A DNA stretch of 64,000 nt, taken from NCBI GenBank assembly GCA_009801085.1, contig VNWV01000004.1, forward strand, positions 124,001-188,000. The letters run 5' to 3'. Shown one piece after another: positions 45,488-56,300 of the stretch. Each line of letters opens with the position of its first letter. The stretch's first letter is position 1. The position numbers were made by a program, and so were the translations under genes. Source of the DNA: Lasiodiplodia sp. COLG20. Lineage: Eukaryota; Ascomycota; Dothideomycetes; Botryosphaeriales; Botryosphaeriaceae. The notes under the pieces were generated by a model. It was not told the DNA's origin and did not search any database. It worked only from the letters and a program-made list of their open reading frames with translations.

Positions 45488-46106
45488 GGTTGCTCTGGAG
45501 AATCATGCACTTTGGAGCGATTCCGAGAGAAAATAGGGAGAGGGAGGCTTTTGAGGGCGAGAAATTAGGAGTGTTAATCGTGGCTCAGGGCCGAGAGAAG
45601 GAGGGGCGTGTCCTTGGGCACGGCCAGGGATTCGGGGGGATGGAATGCGCCCGAGGTAAGCGTAGTAGTCGTGGCCGGCCGCAGCCAGTGCGGGTCTTGG
45701 GCGGGAGCTGACGGCGTGCGACGTGATGTCGGGCGCAAGATATAGTCCCGGGAAAAAGACCAGTTGTGTGGCTGGGGCCTGGCATTCTACGCCGTCTGAG
45801 ACGTGTGTTGGCACTATAGCAACAGTTATAGACCCGCCACCGGACTTGTTGGTTGGGCGGCGCGACGCGATGCGCGGAATGTCCAACTTCGTGTAGCGGC
45901 CGCGACTTCCCCTGGGGGGGCTGACCACCGAGTAAACGTCATCGGTAATGCCTAAGTGTTCAGGCAGCGACGTGCCACAGCGGGCGGCAGCGGAGCTCGT
46001 GCATCCCTCCGATGCCTGCCGCCGCCGACGCCGCTTGTCTAATGCACGCATCACCATTCGCCGCGCCGACTTCTGCGCTCTCCGACGATGCCACTTACGC
46101 TCCAGC
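45488..46106. promoter_or_regulatory. Divergent promoter region, calponin-domain gene / NDUFAF2
   Basis: 619 bp between two head-to-head starts. Open frames on both strands here are leader read-through. No clear TATA box or other gene is seen. Confidence 0.45.
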
Positions 46107-47167
46107 ATGCCGCAACCCGGGCGCATCAGACAACTGTGGTTTAGGTGGAAGGCCCTCGACCTACCCTGGCGCAAGCAATGGCTACGTGGTATGCTCTCTG
46201 CTCAGGCATCACCCCCGTCGCTGGAATTTGACAAGGCTAACAACCACCCAACAAGGCTTTGACCTGGAGGGCAACAGCTTCTGGGAGTTCAAGGAGACCC
46301 TCGGCGCCCAGCGCTTCCGTCGCATCGTCAAGTACAGCCGCCGCACCCACTACGGCGACGTTAAATTGACCCGTACGTTGCCTGCCGTCCACCAATTTCT
46401 CGCCCATGTCAACGCCACAACTTCCACCCCTATATTCTGCGTCGAAGCTCAAGACAAGTCTGGAAGCGAGATGGCATAATAATAGAATTCATGCGCCGCT
46501 CTCCTGCAAACACGCACCAGAGAAAACATTGGCGCGCACAAAGCAGCAAATTCTCTTGGAAGCCATTCTTTGGAGAACTCCGCCATATAGTCTCCCTGAC
46601 GCTTCAGCCGCATGCCAAAGCTCAGGAAAAAAGTTTGGCGCACCAAAACACGTACCATTTCGCTACCATGCCCATCTCGCCTCCTTAAGCGGTGCACTAT
46701 ATATATGCACGGATGATCAACCAACGCTAACGACGCCCTTATTAGCACAATGGATCCAATGGCTCCGGCATACCCGGTCCGACCCGCCCACTATCGCCGA
46801 ACAGCAACTCGATGAGATCCGCCAGGAGCAGCTGAAGCAGCTCGCTGCCGCCGCTGATGCCCGCTGGGCCGCCAAGCCCTCCGCTCTCGACCCCCCGCCG
46901 CAACCTGAACCCGCTCCACAACTTCAGTCGCGTGATCCGGCAGCCAACGCGCCGCAGACAGAGCCTGAAGAAAGAGAAGGGGTACGCAACGTTGCTGCCG
47001 CGCCGAACGAAGTGAAGGGCAGCATGGAGGACCAGGAGAACGTGGATAAGGGGCGCTCTAAGGGTGAGAAGAAGAAGGAGAAGACGCCTTCACCATGGGA
47101 TGAGGCCAAGAGTCAGGAGTGGCAACCCGCACCCTGGACACCAAAGATCGCGCGGAGGAGAGGATGA
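46107..47167 (+). CDS. NDUFAF2: Complex I assembly factor NDUFAF2 (mimitin)-like, 206 aa
   Basis: Mitochondrial assembly factor of NADH:ubiquinone oxidoreductase, a paralogue of the B17.2 subunit that occupies its site in a late intermediate. Exons are 46107-46188, 46256-46372 and 46746-47167; introns are 67 and 373 nt, the second unusually long. The product begins MPQPGRIRQLWFRWKALDLP, then FDLEGNSFWEFKE, RRIVKYSRRTHYGDVKL, and across junction 2 LTPQWIQWLRHTRSDPPTI, the family signature. The C-terminal third is Pro/Glu/Lys-rich and ends EWQPAPWTPKIARRRG, similar to the usual WxPxAWTP ending. The long second intron shows no C/D-type boxes that I can see. Confidence 0.88.
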
Positions 47168-47657
47168 AGGAACGGAAAAGGTGGGACAGTGCGGAGATAA
47201 TAGACGGAGAATCGGTGTTCAAGTAAGAAGCTACCAATCCACGCTCTTGTATATCCCCATATCCTCTTTAAAATTTCCGTTCTTGAGTATTTTGCTTTTC
47301 TGCGGCCAATCATGGTTCTGGAATTGACATGATCGGCGGGGTGGGCTGAATAATCATGTATCATTATATCCTAAGTCCGGAAGGTGCTTAATGAAAGCCA
47401 AGAGTCCTAATGCCAAGTTTCCAACGCCTGCACCACGCTTAGATGGAGGGGTCTTTATTTAAACTACAACCATCTCAAACTTCTTGACTTCCTCTAACGA
47501 TCTCAAGATCAACTCTTCTCAACTCTTCTCAACTCAATTGTTCGCGCAGTTGCTCTGAGCTTTCACTACAGCCTTCACCAAAACCAAAACAAACGATAAC
47601 AACCACGAAAAGAAAATACACTAGAGACTCACCAAAGCATCTACCATCTTCACAACG
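47168..47657. other. Intergenic, 490 bp
   Basis: Spacer between NDUFAF2 and the NmrA-like gene. 47512-47536 repeats CTCAACTCTT in tandem. It is A-rich just before the start codon at 47658, typical of a fungal leader. Confidence 0.5.
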
Positions 47658-48731
47658 ATGTCTTCCACTTCGTCACAGCCGCCAACCTCCATCCTCCTCC
47701 TTGGCGCCGGCGAACTAGGCACCGCCATCCTCACCTCCCTCGCCGCGCACCCATCCCTCGCCTCAACCCAGCTAACCGTCGCCCTGCGGCCCTCCACCGT
47801 CACCTCCTCCTCATCACGCCTCGATGCCCTCCGCGCCGTTGCCCCGCCAGCCCGCCAGCAAAGCAACCCCATCGCCTTCGCGCCGCTCGATCTGGCCATT
47901 CCCAGCGCCGAAGCCGACCTGACGGCCCTTATCCTCAACGACGGGAAGCCCTTCGACACCGTCATCTGCTGCACCGGCTTCGCCAACAGCGGTAGCGGCA
48001 CCGCGACCGCCGGCACGCAGACGCTAATCGCGCGGGCCGTCCTCGCCGCCTCATCCTCCTCCCCCTCCAAACGCCGCCTCCGCTTCTTCCCCTGGCAATT
48101 CGGCGCCGACTACGACGCGACGGGGCCAGACGCAGCGCACGGCATGATGGCCGAGCAGTGCGGCGTGCGGGCGCTGCTGCGTGAACGCGCGGCCGCAGCG
48201 AATCTCGACTGGACCATCGTCAGCACGGGCATGTTCATGAGCTTCGTCTTCGAGGAGTGGTTCGGCGTCGTCACGGGGCTGGGCGCGGCGCTCAAGGCCG
48301 GCGGCCCGGAGCCGCTGAGCGATGAGGGCAGCAGGGTCGTCGCGCGGTGCCTGGGTAGCTGGGAGACGCGCGTCACGCTGACGGATGTGCGCGACATCGG
48401 GGCCGTGGTTGCGGAGCTGGTGGCGGCGCCGCCGCAGTCGAAAGATGATAGTATCGTGTTTGCGGTGGGGCAGACAGTGTCGTACGCGGAGCTGGCGGAT
48501 ATCGTGCAGAAGGTGGTGGGGAGGAGGGCGAAGGTGCAAAGGGAGGAGTGGAGTCTGGAGTACTTGCGGGCGGAGCTGGAGAAGAATCCGGAGGATCAGA
48601 CGAAAAAGTATCGGGTTTTGTTTGGAGAGGGGAAGGGTGTGGCCTGGGATAAGGAAAAGACCATAAATGCGGAGCGAAACATCGAGTCCATGGGAGTAGA
48701 GCAGTGGTTGAGGGAGAAGCTTAGCATGTGA
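47658..48731 (+). CDS. NmrA-like NAD(P)-binding oxidoreductase, 357 aa
   Basis: Atypical short-chain dehydrogenase of the NmrA/isoflavone-reductase-like group; the substrate is not predictable. The Rossmann start is ILLLGAGELGTAIL (GxGxxG at about residues 17-22). A strand-turn with an Arg (VALRPST) suggests NADP(H). FDTVICCTGF marks strand 4 and RFFPWQFGADYDATG marks the substrate-side segment seen in this group, where the usual SDR Tyr-x3-Lys is absent. The C-terminal half (LTDVRDIGAVVAEL, VGQTVSYAELADIVQKVVG) binds substrate. Single exon, ATG preceded by ACG. Fungal relatives are often secondary-metabolism or stress enzymes, but no cluster partners are seen here. It converges with the TPR gene, about 130 bp apart. 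Confidence 0.87.
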   Translation: MSSTSSQPPTSILLLGAGELGTAILTSLAAHPSLASTQLTVALRPSTVTSSSSRLDALRAVAPPARQQSNPIAFAPLDLAIPSAEADLTALILNDGKPFDTVICCTGFANSGSGTATAGTQTLIARAVLAASSSSPSKRRLRFFPWQFGADYDATGPDAAHGMMAEQCGVRALLRERAAAANLDWTIVSTGMFMSFVFEEWFGVVTGLGAALKAGGPEPLSDEGSRVVARCLGSWETRVTLTDVRDIGAVVAELVAAPPQSKDDSIVFAVGQTVSYAELADIVQKVVGRRAKVQREEWSLEYLRAELEKNPEDQTKKYRVLFGEGKGVAWDKEKTINAERNIESMGVEQWLREKLSM

Positions 48732-48860
48732 GCGGAGGAGTTTTGCTATTGCATTGCTAATTTCTGCTAGAATAAAGCTTTTCTAGTCCTTAGCTGCCTT
48801 ACCCAGTAAAGAGAGATCCAGCCTTGGCTTTGCTCCGTATTGACGAAAAACGCCGTATCA

Positions 48861-50235
48861 CTATTTGTCTTCTTTTCCTTCCAGCCTCTTGATACCCTTC
48901 TCGGAATTCTGGTACCCCTCATCAAAGCCGATGGCCTTTGCCAGGCTAGATGCTTCGGTGTATCTTCTCCTAGCCTCTGAAATCCTGCCTTCCATCTCTG
49001 CAAATTCGCCAAGGTTGTGCGTGGCAACTGCACAGGCGAGATCACACTCTTCATTACGCTCTGGAGGAGCAATAACAGATGCGAGATTTACAGCTTTGGT
49101 AGCCCACTGGCGAGCTTGCTCGGTCACTGGGGGTAGAGTGTGGAGAGGTTCAGGCGTGGAGGGGTTTGAAGGCGAGTTGGGAGCGGAAATGTTGTTTTGA
49201 GGTGTACCCCAGCCAGGAGGCAGACGCTGCTGTGAAATTGATATGGCGATGTTGTTCATGATCGTGGCAGCGTGACATGACTTAGGATCAGCAAAAGTAA
49301 GCGCCTGAAGGAACAAAGGAGTAGCGAGATAGTGCTGGTCCATCGATTCGTAGTGGTGTGCAAGTGCTGTGAGTTGTTAGCATCAATTGAGTTGTGGATG
49401 AGAAGTAGCATTCGGGATGCTTACCTTCCATCGATGCACCCATCTCCTGATCGGTGATCCAGTCACCCTCACCCTCCTTCACGCCCTCCTTCTCACGTCT
49501 CATCTTCTCCTTGAGAACAGTCTCAACAGCCCAGACAAGTTTCTCTTCCGCCTTCTCGATCTCTTTAATGTACGGGTTGGAGTACAAATCGCCGAGCTTG
49601 ACGCTGATGCCAATGGTCTTGCCCAGAACTCTTGTTCTCTTCCCGTCGTTCCAATGCTTGTCACCAAGCTCGTCGACCCATCTCAGACAGTCCCTCCTCA
49701 CAATCTCCAAAATATCAATGGCTCGTTGGTAGTTTTGAAGCTGCTCAAACAGCTGAGCAAGCGAGAACTTGATGCCGAGAACCTCGTTGCTGAACGGGTC
49801 CATGCCCTCCTCATCCGCCGCGGCCAAAGCTTCGCGGTAATACTTGATGGCTAGCTTCGGGTCCAGAGACCTCTCCTGACTGAAGTATAGGGCGCGGCGA
49901 AGCTTCTTTGCGACCGGTTCCGGAAAGTTGTGGAATGCGCCAACAATGTAGTAATGGTAGACATATGGCGCGTAGAGGAGGGTACCGAAGCCGAACAAAA
50001 TGACTGCTGTCACTATAGTCATCGAGATTGGGTGTCTCCTGAAGAGAATCTTGGCTCCCTCGATAGTCGATCCATTGCGGCGACCGAGGCGTGACGACGG
50101 CGACAGCGGAGGCAGGCGTGGGCGCGTGGGAATCTTCGTCGTAAAGGTGCGGGCGTTTGCGGTCGCGGGTGCTTTGGCGGTGGAGAAGCGCTGAGCACCC
50201 CTCAGCGCCGTTCTGCAAGCTGCCCGCGAGAGCAT
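48861..50235 (-). CDS. Mitochondrial TPR protein, Mgr3-like, 438 aa
   Basis: Resembles yeast Mgr3, an inner-membrane adaptor of the i-AAA protease. Exons (minus) are 50235-49425 and 49366-48861, with a 58-nt intron. The first about 60 residues are Arg/Ala/Ser/Thr-rich without acids, a mitochondrial presequence. A membrane helix follows (about residues 72-92, MTIVTAVILFGFGTLLYAPY). Then TPR-type helices: AIKYYREALAAADEEGMDPF, LAQLFEQLQNYQRAIDILE and, across the splice junction, MEALAHHYESMDQHYLATPL. The C-terminal TPRs (HNLGEFAEMEGRISEARRRY) end at EGKEDK. The topology predicts a TPR domain in the intermembrane space. The start lies 226 bp from the divergent SRAP gene. Confidence 0.85.
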
Positions 50236-50461
50236 GGTGGTTTGTGGTGGTGGTTTGACAGATTAGCGCGGGAACGTCAAGTGGAGGTTTTGTTCAGCCT
50301 TACGGTCGCGCCTGTCCTGAGCACGGATCCCAGAACCCGTGCGTCATAGGTCGCCGCTGCCGCCTTTGACGTCCGCACGACGCGATCCAAAGGCAACAGC
50401 ATCACGGAGCTTCTACATTGCCTCTTCTCACCACGCCGACAATCTACGCTGTCAAGCGAAA
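50236..50461. promoter_or_regulatory. Short divergent promoter, Mgr3-like / SRAP gene
   Basis: Only 226 bp separate the two start codons, so both genes must share this promoter space. No TATA box is obvious. Confidence 0.5.
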
Positions 50462-51915
50462 ATGTGTGGGAGATATGTCATCAGATTTCGCCCAGCCGAG
50501 ATCCGCCAGCAGCTGGAGCAGTCGCAGATGCCCTCCGAGGAAGCTCCAGACGACGATCAAGTCAGGTCAACCTACAACTTTGCTCCCGGATACAACGGAA
50601 TCGTCTACAGGCCTGAAATACCCGATGCTGGTACCAGGAAGTCTGATGAGAAAGCTGAGAGTACGAACAATGTTCCACCTTCCGAGGAAGTCGCCGCATC
50701 ACAGGGCCCAAAGTACAAGCTGCAGGCGATGAAATGGGGTAAGACAATCATGACCTGTTATACGCCCAAAACGTCACTGTATCCGCACAATCCGATGGAG
50801 GCCCGGTTCTAAATCGCGTACTCTGACAAATACTGACCGTTGAGGCTTCGTGTGACTGAGATTCCAATAAACTATTGCTGATTGCATTGCAGGTCTCATC
50901 CCATCTTGGATGAAGCGCAAACCGGATTACGGATCAATGATGAAAACGATAAACTGCCGTGACGACTCGCTCGCCGAGAACCGGGGGCTTTGGAACTCGA
51001 TGAAACATCGGAAGCGGTGCATCGTCGTGTGCCAGGGCTTCTACGAATGGCTGAAGAAGGACGACGGCAAGGAGAAAATCCCCTACTTCGTGAAGCGAAA
51101 AGATGGCCAGCTGATGTGCTTCGCGGGGTTGTGGGACTGCGTTAGGTTTGAAGGTACAGCATGCGGGTTACATCACTGCGCGACTGGGCCGCCGCTAATC
51201 TGGACGTGCAGGATCGGAAGAGAAGCTCTACACCTACACGATCATCACCACGGACTCTAACAAGCAGCTCAGTTTCTTGCACGATCGCATGCCTGTTATC
51301 TTTGATAACGGCTCTGAAAATCTGTGGAAGTGGCTTGATCCAGACCGGGCCGAGTGGAATCGAGACCTGCAGGCGCTTCTCAAGCCCTTCGACGGCGAAT
51401 TGGAGTACTACCCCGTCAACAAAGAGGTCGGCAAGGTCGGAAATGACTCCCCTTCGTTCATCGTTCCGGTTGATTCCAAGGAGAACAAAAACAACATTTC
51501 CAATTTCTTCGACAAGCAGAGAAAGGCAGCAAGCAGTAGCGGCTCGGCCAAGACCGCCACGCAGGGAAACCCGGTTATCGACAAGATTGGGCACGTCAAA
51601 GGTGAGGCTCGTGGCACCTCGGACGAGGATGGCACGGAGGACAATGCACCGTTGCCAACTCTCCCTGGTAACGAGGACAAGCGTGGTATCAAGCGGGAGC
51701 ACGAAGGCGCAGACGGCAAAGGTGAAACGCCAGGCTCACCGCCGCTCCAGAAGGCAGCCAAGACAGGCCAGGCCAGTGTTTCTCCCGACAAAAGCAAGGC
51801 GACGAAGGCAGGCAGAAAGACAAGAAGCGCCACAAGCAATGGCTCGACGCAAAAGGCTAGCCCGGCGACGGCGGGCGACGGTAGCAGGAAAATCACGGCT
51901 TTCTTCGGGAAGTGA
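50462..51915 (+). CDS. SRAP-domain abasic-site DNA crosslinking protein (HMCES/YedK family), 413 aa
   Basis: HMCES/YedK proteins form a thiazolidine crosslink with abasic sites in single-stranded DNA, shielding them during replication. Exons are 50462-50738, 50893-51153 and 51212-51915. All active residues are seen: Cys2 at the N-terminus after Met removal (MCGRYV), Asn113 (TINCRDDS), Glu144 (CQGFYEW) and His203 (SFLHDRMP). The helper segments WGLIPSW and YYPVNKEVGKVGND are also present. After the domain come NNISNFFDK (residues 273-281) and, at the very end, KITAFFGK (406-413). Both resemble PCNA-binding PIP boxes, though the leading Gln is absent. The tail between them is Lys/Ser-rich and disordered. 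The next gene downstream on the same strand carries an AlkB domain. Confidence 0.95.
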
Positions 51916-53331
51916 GACGAGGCGGGTAAAAGAAGAGGCGGATCGCCGAAGACCCTGCAGATGGGCAGCACATGCGTCGGGCAGACAGGCAGAAGGAGCA
52001 ACTACCTACACAAGGTTTGAGTCGGGTGTGCTGCCGCGCGTGTACCTGACGTGCCAGCTTGCGTCTTCTCCCTCATGCACCTCGAAGGATGCTGCCTGGA
52101 CCAATGCGGCGTGAATAATTGGCGGGCGCCAATTGCGGTTCGTGTTTGAAGGGACAGAGTCATTTATATGGTCACGGGTCTCTGGCGCATCGAACGATCG
52201 GATCCGACACAATGGCATCAATAGTTTGCTGGAGGCTCGAGATCCGTGGCGGCGCGCGCATGGGAAATTGCGCGCATAGGATCGGGATCTCGGAGGGGCG
52301 CGATTGGGCTGCGGGTCGAGTCTTTGCATGCTCCGGGGGCGTGAACCGGGGCGGTGTTGGTGAAGAATAGCAGGTGGGTGGTACGGAAGGTGAACATTGT
52401 ACATACGGCACAGGGGGACTGATGAGTGCTCGCATGCGGCGCCGCAGAGAGGCCGACGGGCGCTTCGCACTGGCAATTCCAGGGCGCTGGATCGTTGGGT
52501 GGTGTCCCTCTTTTTTGCATGGCGCGGCAGCAGTTGACGGCGAAGCTGCACGGGACCGCCTCGGATTGCGTTTTGTTGGATCGGCCCTCGGCGTGCTCCC
52601 TCTTGAGGTGATGCTGCGACAAGCTGCCGTCCCCCTGGCCAGGCCGGCGGTACCCAGGTATCTTACACGTCCCCTGACATTGTGACCCAACGGCGACGGC
52701 GCTGCACCGCACACGAAAAAGAAACGCAGGTGGCACGCTGTTGCCTCATCCGGCAAAGCCGGCGTGGGAATCCTCACCTCGTGGCGGGGCGCGGCCGGAG
52801 GGTTGCGGCGGCGACAAGCGAAGGGGGAGGGGCAGCGTGTGCGTACAAAACGGCTGCTGGGGGCGGTGGCCCGTGGGCGAGGGCAGTTTTGCGCATCCCA
52901 CACGCATAGGCAGCGCGCGCGCGCTTAATGCTGGCGCGTTTGACACCATTGCTAGAAGGCTGGCAGAAGCATCGCAAGAACACGCAGCGAGTCAGCGCCA
53001 CCACGCCGTCGCACTGTGCCGGCCGCTCCCTGTCAGCCCTGCTGCTCACTGCAGCGACGCGGGTGCCAGACGTTGCCCACTCTCGCGCCTCTCTGCTGGA
53101 ATTTTTCCCACAGCCCCTCCAGGCCTCGGAGCTCCAGCGTCCAGTGCGACTCGAGGCCTGCCATGATAAACACTATGTGACCGCTGGCCTGGTTCGGCGT
53201 CGATAGCTTGCTTCTGCCCTGCCCCTTCGCTGATCCTTCAGCGCTATTTGTTTGGCCAGCGTGCCGTTTCTCTCAATCCGAAGCGTTTCGTCCTTTCCCG
53301 TCTTGGCTCTTCTCCCAGTCTGCTCCCCGGC
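51916..53331. other. Intergenic, 1.4 kb
   Basis: Between the SRAP gene and the AlkB fusion. It is GC-rich with overlapping open frames on both strands that lack domain signatures. The frame of the AlkB fusion is open back to 53248 without a convincing start. No gene is supported. Confidence 0.5.
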
Positions 53332-56300
53332 ATGGCCTCGTCTTTCTTTGCCGACCTGCTTGCACAGAAACAGCCGCAGTTCCAGACCCACAAAGCCCTC
53401 ATTGCCATCGGCCTGCAGAATGACTTCTGCTCTCCCGACGGCAAGCTGCCCGTGACGCAGCCGCCGGGCCTGCTGGACCGCATCAAGCGGCTCGTCCCGA
53501 CCTTTCGCGAGCATGCCGGCCACGTTATCTGGGTCCGCACCGAGCTGGACCCCAACAGGCCGGTGGACGAGGCCGACGACGCTGATGCCATTGTCACCAG
53601 CGCCCCTGACGAGAGCCTCAGCCCCGACGACGACGGCATCGGTGGCGCTGACTATGACCCGCAGTCCAGACAGGGCTCACGCCGCCGCCGCACGGCAGAT
53701 CTGCTCAAGCGCGTGCAAGCGAGGGCCCAGAGGGTTGAGAGGGAGATGGCCGCCCTGCAGGAGGACGAGCTGTTTCTAACCCGGGGCTCGGGACGCCAGG
53801 TTTGCGTGGCGGGCAGCCCGGGGGCTGACTGGGCTGACGATATTGCGGACGAAATCAAGCCCGCCGACACCCTGATCACCAAGACGCGCTACTCAGCCCT
53901 CAAAGACACGACCCTGCTGCTCACTCTGCGCGCGAAACTGATCACAGAACTGTACGTCTGCGGTTGCATCAGCAATATCTCCGTCTACGCCACGGCGGTC
54001 GAAGCCGCCCGCCATGGCATCGAGATCTACCTGGTCGACGACTGCGTCGGCTACCGCCAGCTGCATAGGCACCAGGAAGCCATCCGGCAGATGGTCGAGT
54101 ACATGGGCGCCCAAGCCATTTCCAGCGCTGATCTGATCGCCCAGCTCACGGGCAAAGCAGAGAAAGGTGATACCTCTCAGGCTCGCAACGATGACAACGA
54201 TAACGATCTGGACGACATGCTGAAGAAGCTCAAGCTCCAAGACAAGGATCAATCCCCATGCAAAGGTTCCTCATCTCCGCCGAAGCAAGCTGAGATTGCG
54301 AGCAAACCCTCCTCCGCGAGCGCAGTTGCAATCTCGGCCACCCCACTCGAGGTAGCCGACAGCGACGATGCGCTGCTGGAAGAGGCCACATTGCTTCTGG
54401 AGAGGCATTCGATCCGCTCTCGCCCACGTGGCGAGCCGCAATTGCCATCGCGCAGCTCAGACTCAGTCAGATCCAAGGTTCGAGTACGTCGGAAACCGCC
54501 TCAGAAGTCACAGTCACCGGAGAAGTCGAATAGCCTACAGAATGACGGCGAGAAGGGGAGTGGACCATCTTCAAAGGATGATCAAAGAACAGCGGCCTCA
54601 GCTGCAAAACTCACAGGTGGCGAAAGCAGTTCATGCGAGACTTTGAAGTCGTCATCGTCGCGGCCCGACACGCCTCAACCTGCAGCGGACAAAACGACAG
54701 TCTCCAAGGCTGAGACAGCCAGTTCACAATCGCCCAAGCCGTCAACATCACGATCGAGGAAGAAGATCCAAAACCTGGCTACTCTTCCCACTGTAGGCCC
54801 CTCGGACAAGATTGGTGAAGGCGATTCTCGGATTGTGTTCAACTTCCTCCCTGAGTCACTACGTGCGACTGCAACACCAGAGAAGACGTTTGAAGAAGTT
54901 GTCTTCTACAAGCTTTACAATGAAGTGCGGTGGCAGAAGATGCTGCACAACCAAGGCGAGGTACCTCGCCTCGTATCGGTGCAGGGTGAACTGGGAGCAG
55001 ATGGTTCGATGCCCGTCTACAGACACCCCTCGGACCAGTCACCCCCGCTGCTGCATTTCTCCCCTGCCGTGTTACGCATACGAAAACAGGTCGAAGAGCT
55101 CGTCCAACATCCAGTCAATCACGTCTTGATCCAGCTCTACCGAGACGGACAAGACTACATCTCGGAGCACTCCGACAAGACGCTGGACATTGTTCGAGGC
55201 TCCAGCATCGTCAACGTCAGCTTCGGTGCACAACGTACCATGCGCCTTCGTACCAAGCGATCAGCAAAGGCTGACGACGAGGCTTCGTCTGCTAGGCAGA
55301 CCCAACGTGTACCAATGCCACATAACTCTGTCTTCGTTCTGGGTCCACAGACGAATATGCGCTGGCTACACGGCATCAACGCCGATAAGCGCCCCCCGGA
55401 GGAGAGGTCTGATCCAGAGAAAGACTTCGGCGGCATGCGCATAAGCCTCACGTTCCGTCACATTGGCACTTTCCTCAGCAACGATTCGACCAAAATCTGG
55501 GGCCAAGGCGCGACGTCCAAAACCAGGGACGCCGCCAAGCCCGTCATCAACGGTGACGAGAAGAAGACTGAGGCCCTCATCCGCGCCTTCGGGACGGAGA
55601 ACCAGGCCACCGAGTTCGACTGGGAGGAGACGTACGGCCGGGGCTCCGACGTCCTCCACTCGCGGGACCCCCCTCCCGAGACACCGACCCTGTACACGTC
55701 GCACAGTGCCGTCGAGAACCAGGCCGTCCTGCTCTACCTTGGTCAGCTTGGGCTTCAGTACAACCTGGTCGAGCCGCCGCCCGTGCGGCACAGTGACGAC
55801 TTTGAGCGTCGCAGCATCTGCTTCCGCGACACGGACGCCCTGAACACCGAAGTGTGTGGCGGCCCCCTCATCCTCGCCTACCTCAAAACCCATTACGCCC
55901 AGCCCACCCAACCCGCCGCTTCTTCTCCCGCGACGGGCGGACCAGATGACGACCAAACACGCCGACCATCAGAAGGCGAACCCGGTGCTGCTGGAAGTGT
56001 CAATCGTGCCGCCGCGGCCGCGACGCAGAGTTACCTGGCACACGCCGCACACCTCCACCGGCTGTGGGCCAAGTACCTCTGCGCCACGAGCACCGCGCCG
56101 CAGTCCCCCTTCTTCTCTCCCTCCTCGCGGTCTGCCACCAGCGGCGCCCCATCTGCTAACCAGCCATCATCGCACGATCCGCCCCCATCTTCGTCATCGC
56201 ATCCGGCCCCCACGACCCCATCCCCGCCCCCCTCCTCATCCTCCCCCTCATCCATCCCACCCGACCTCGCTCGCGCCCTCAGCATCGACCTCGCCGCCCT

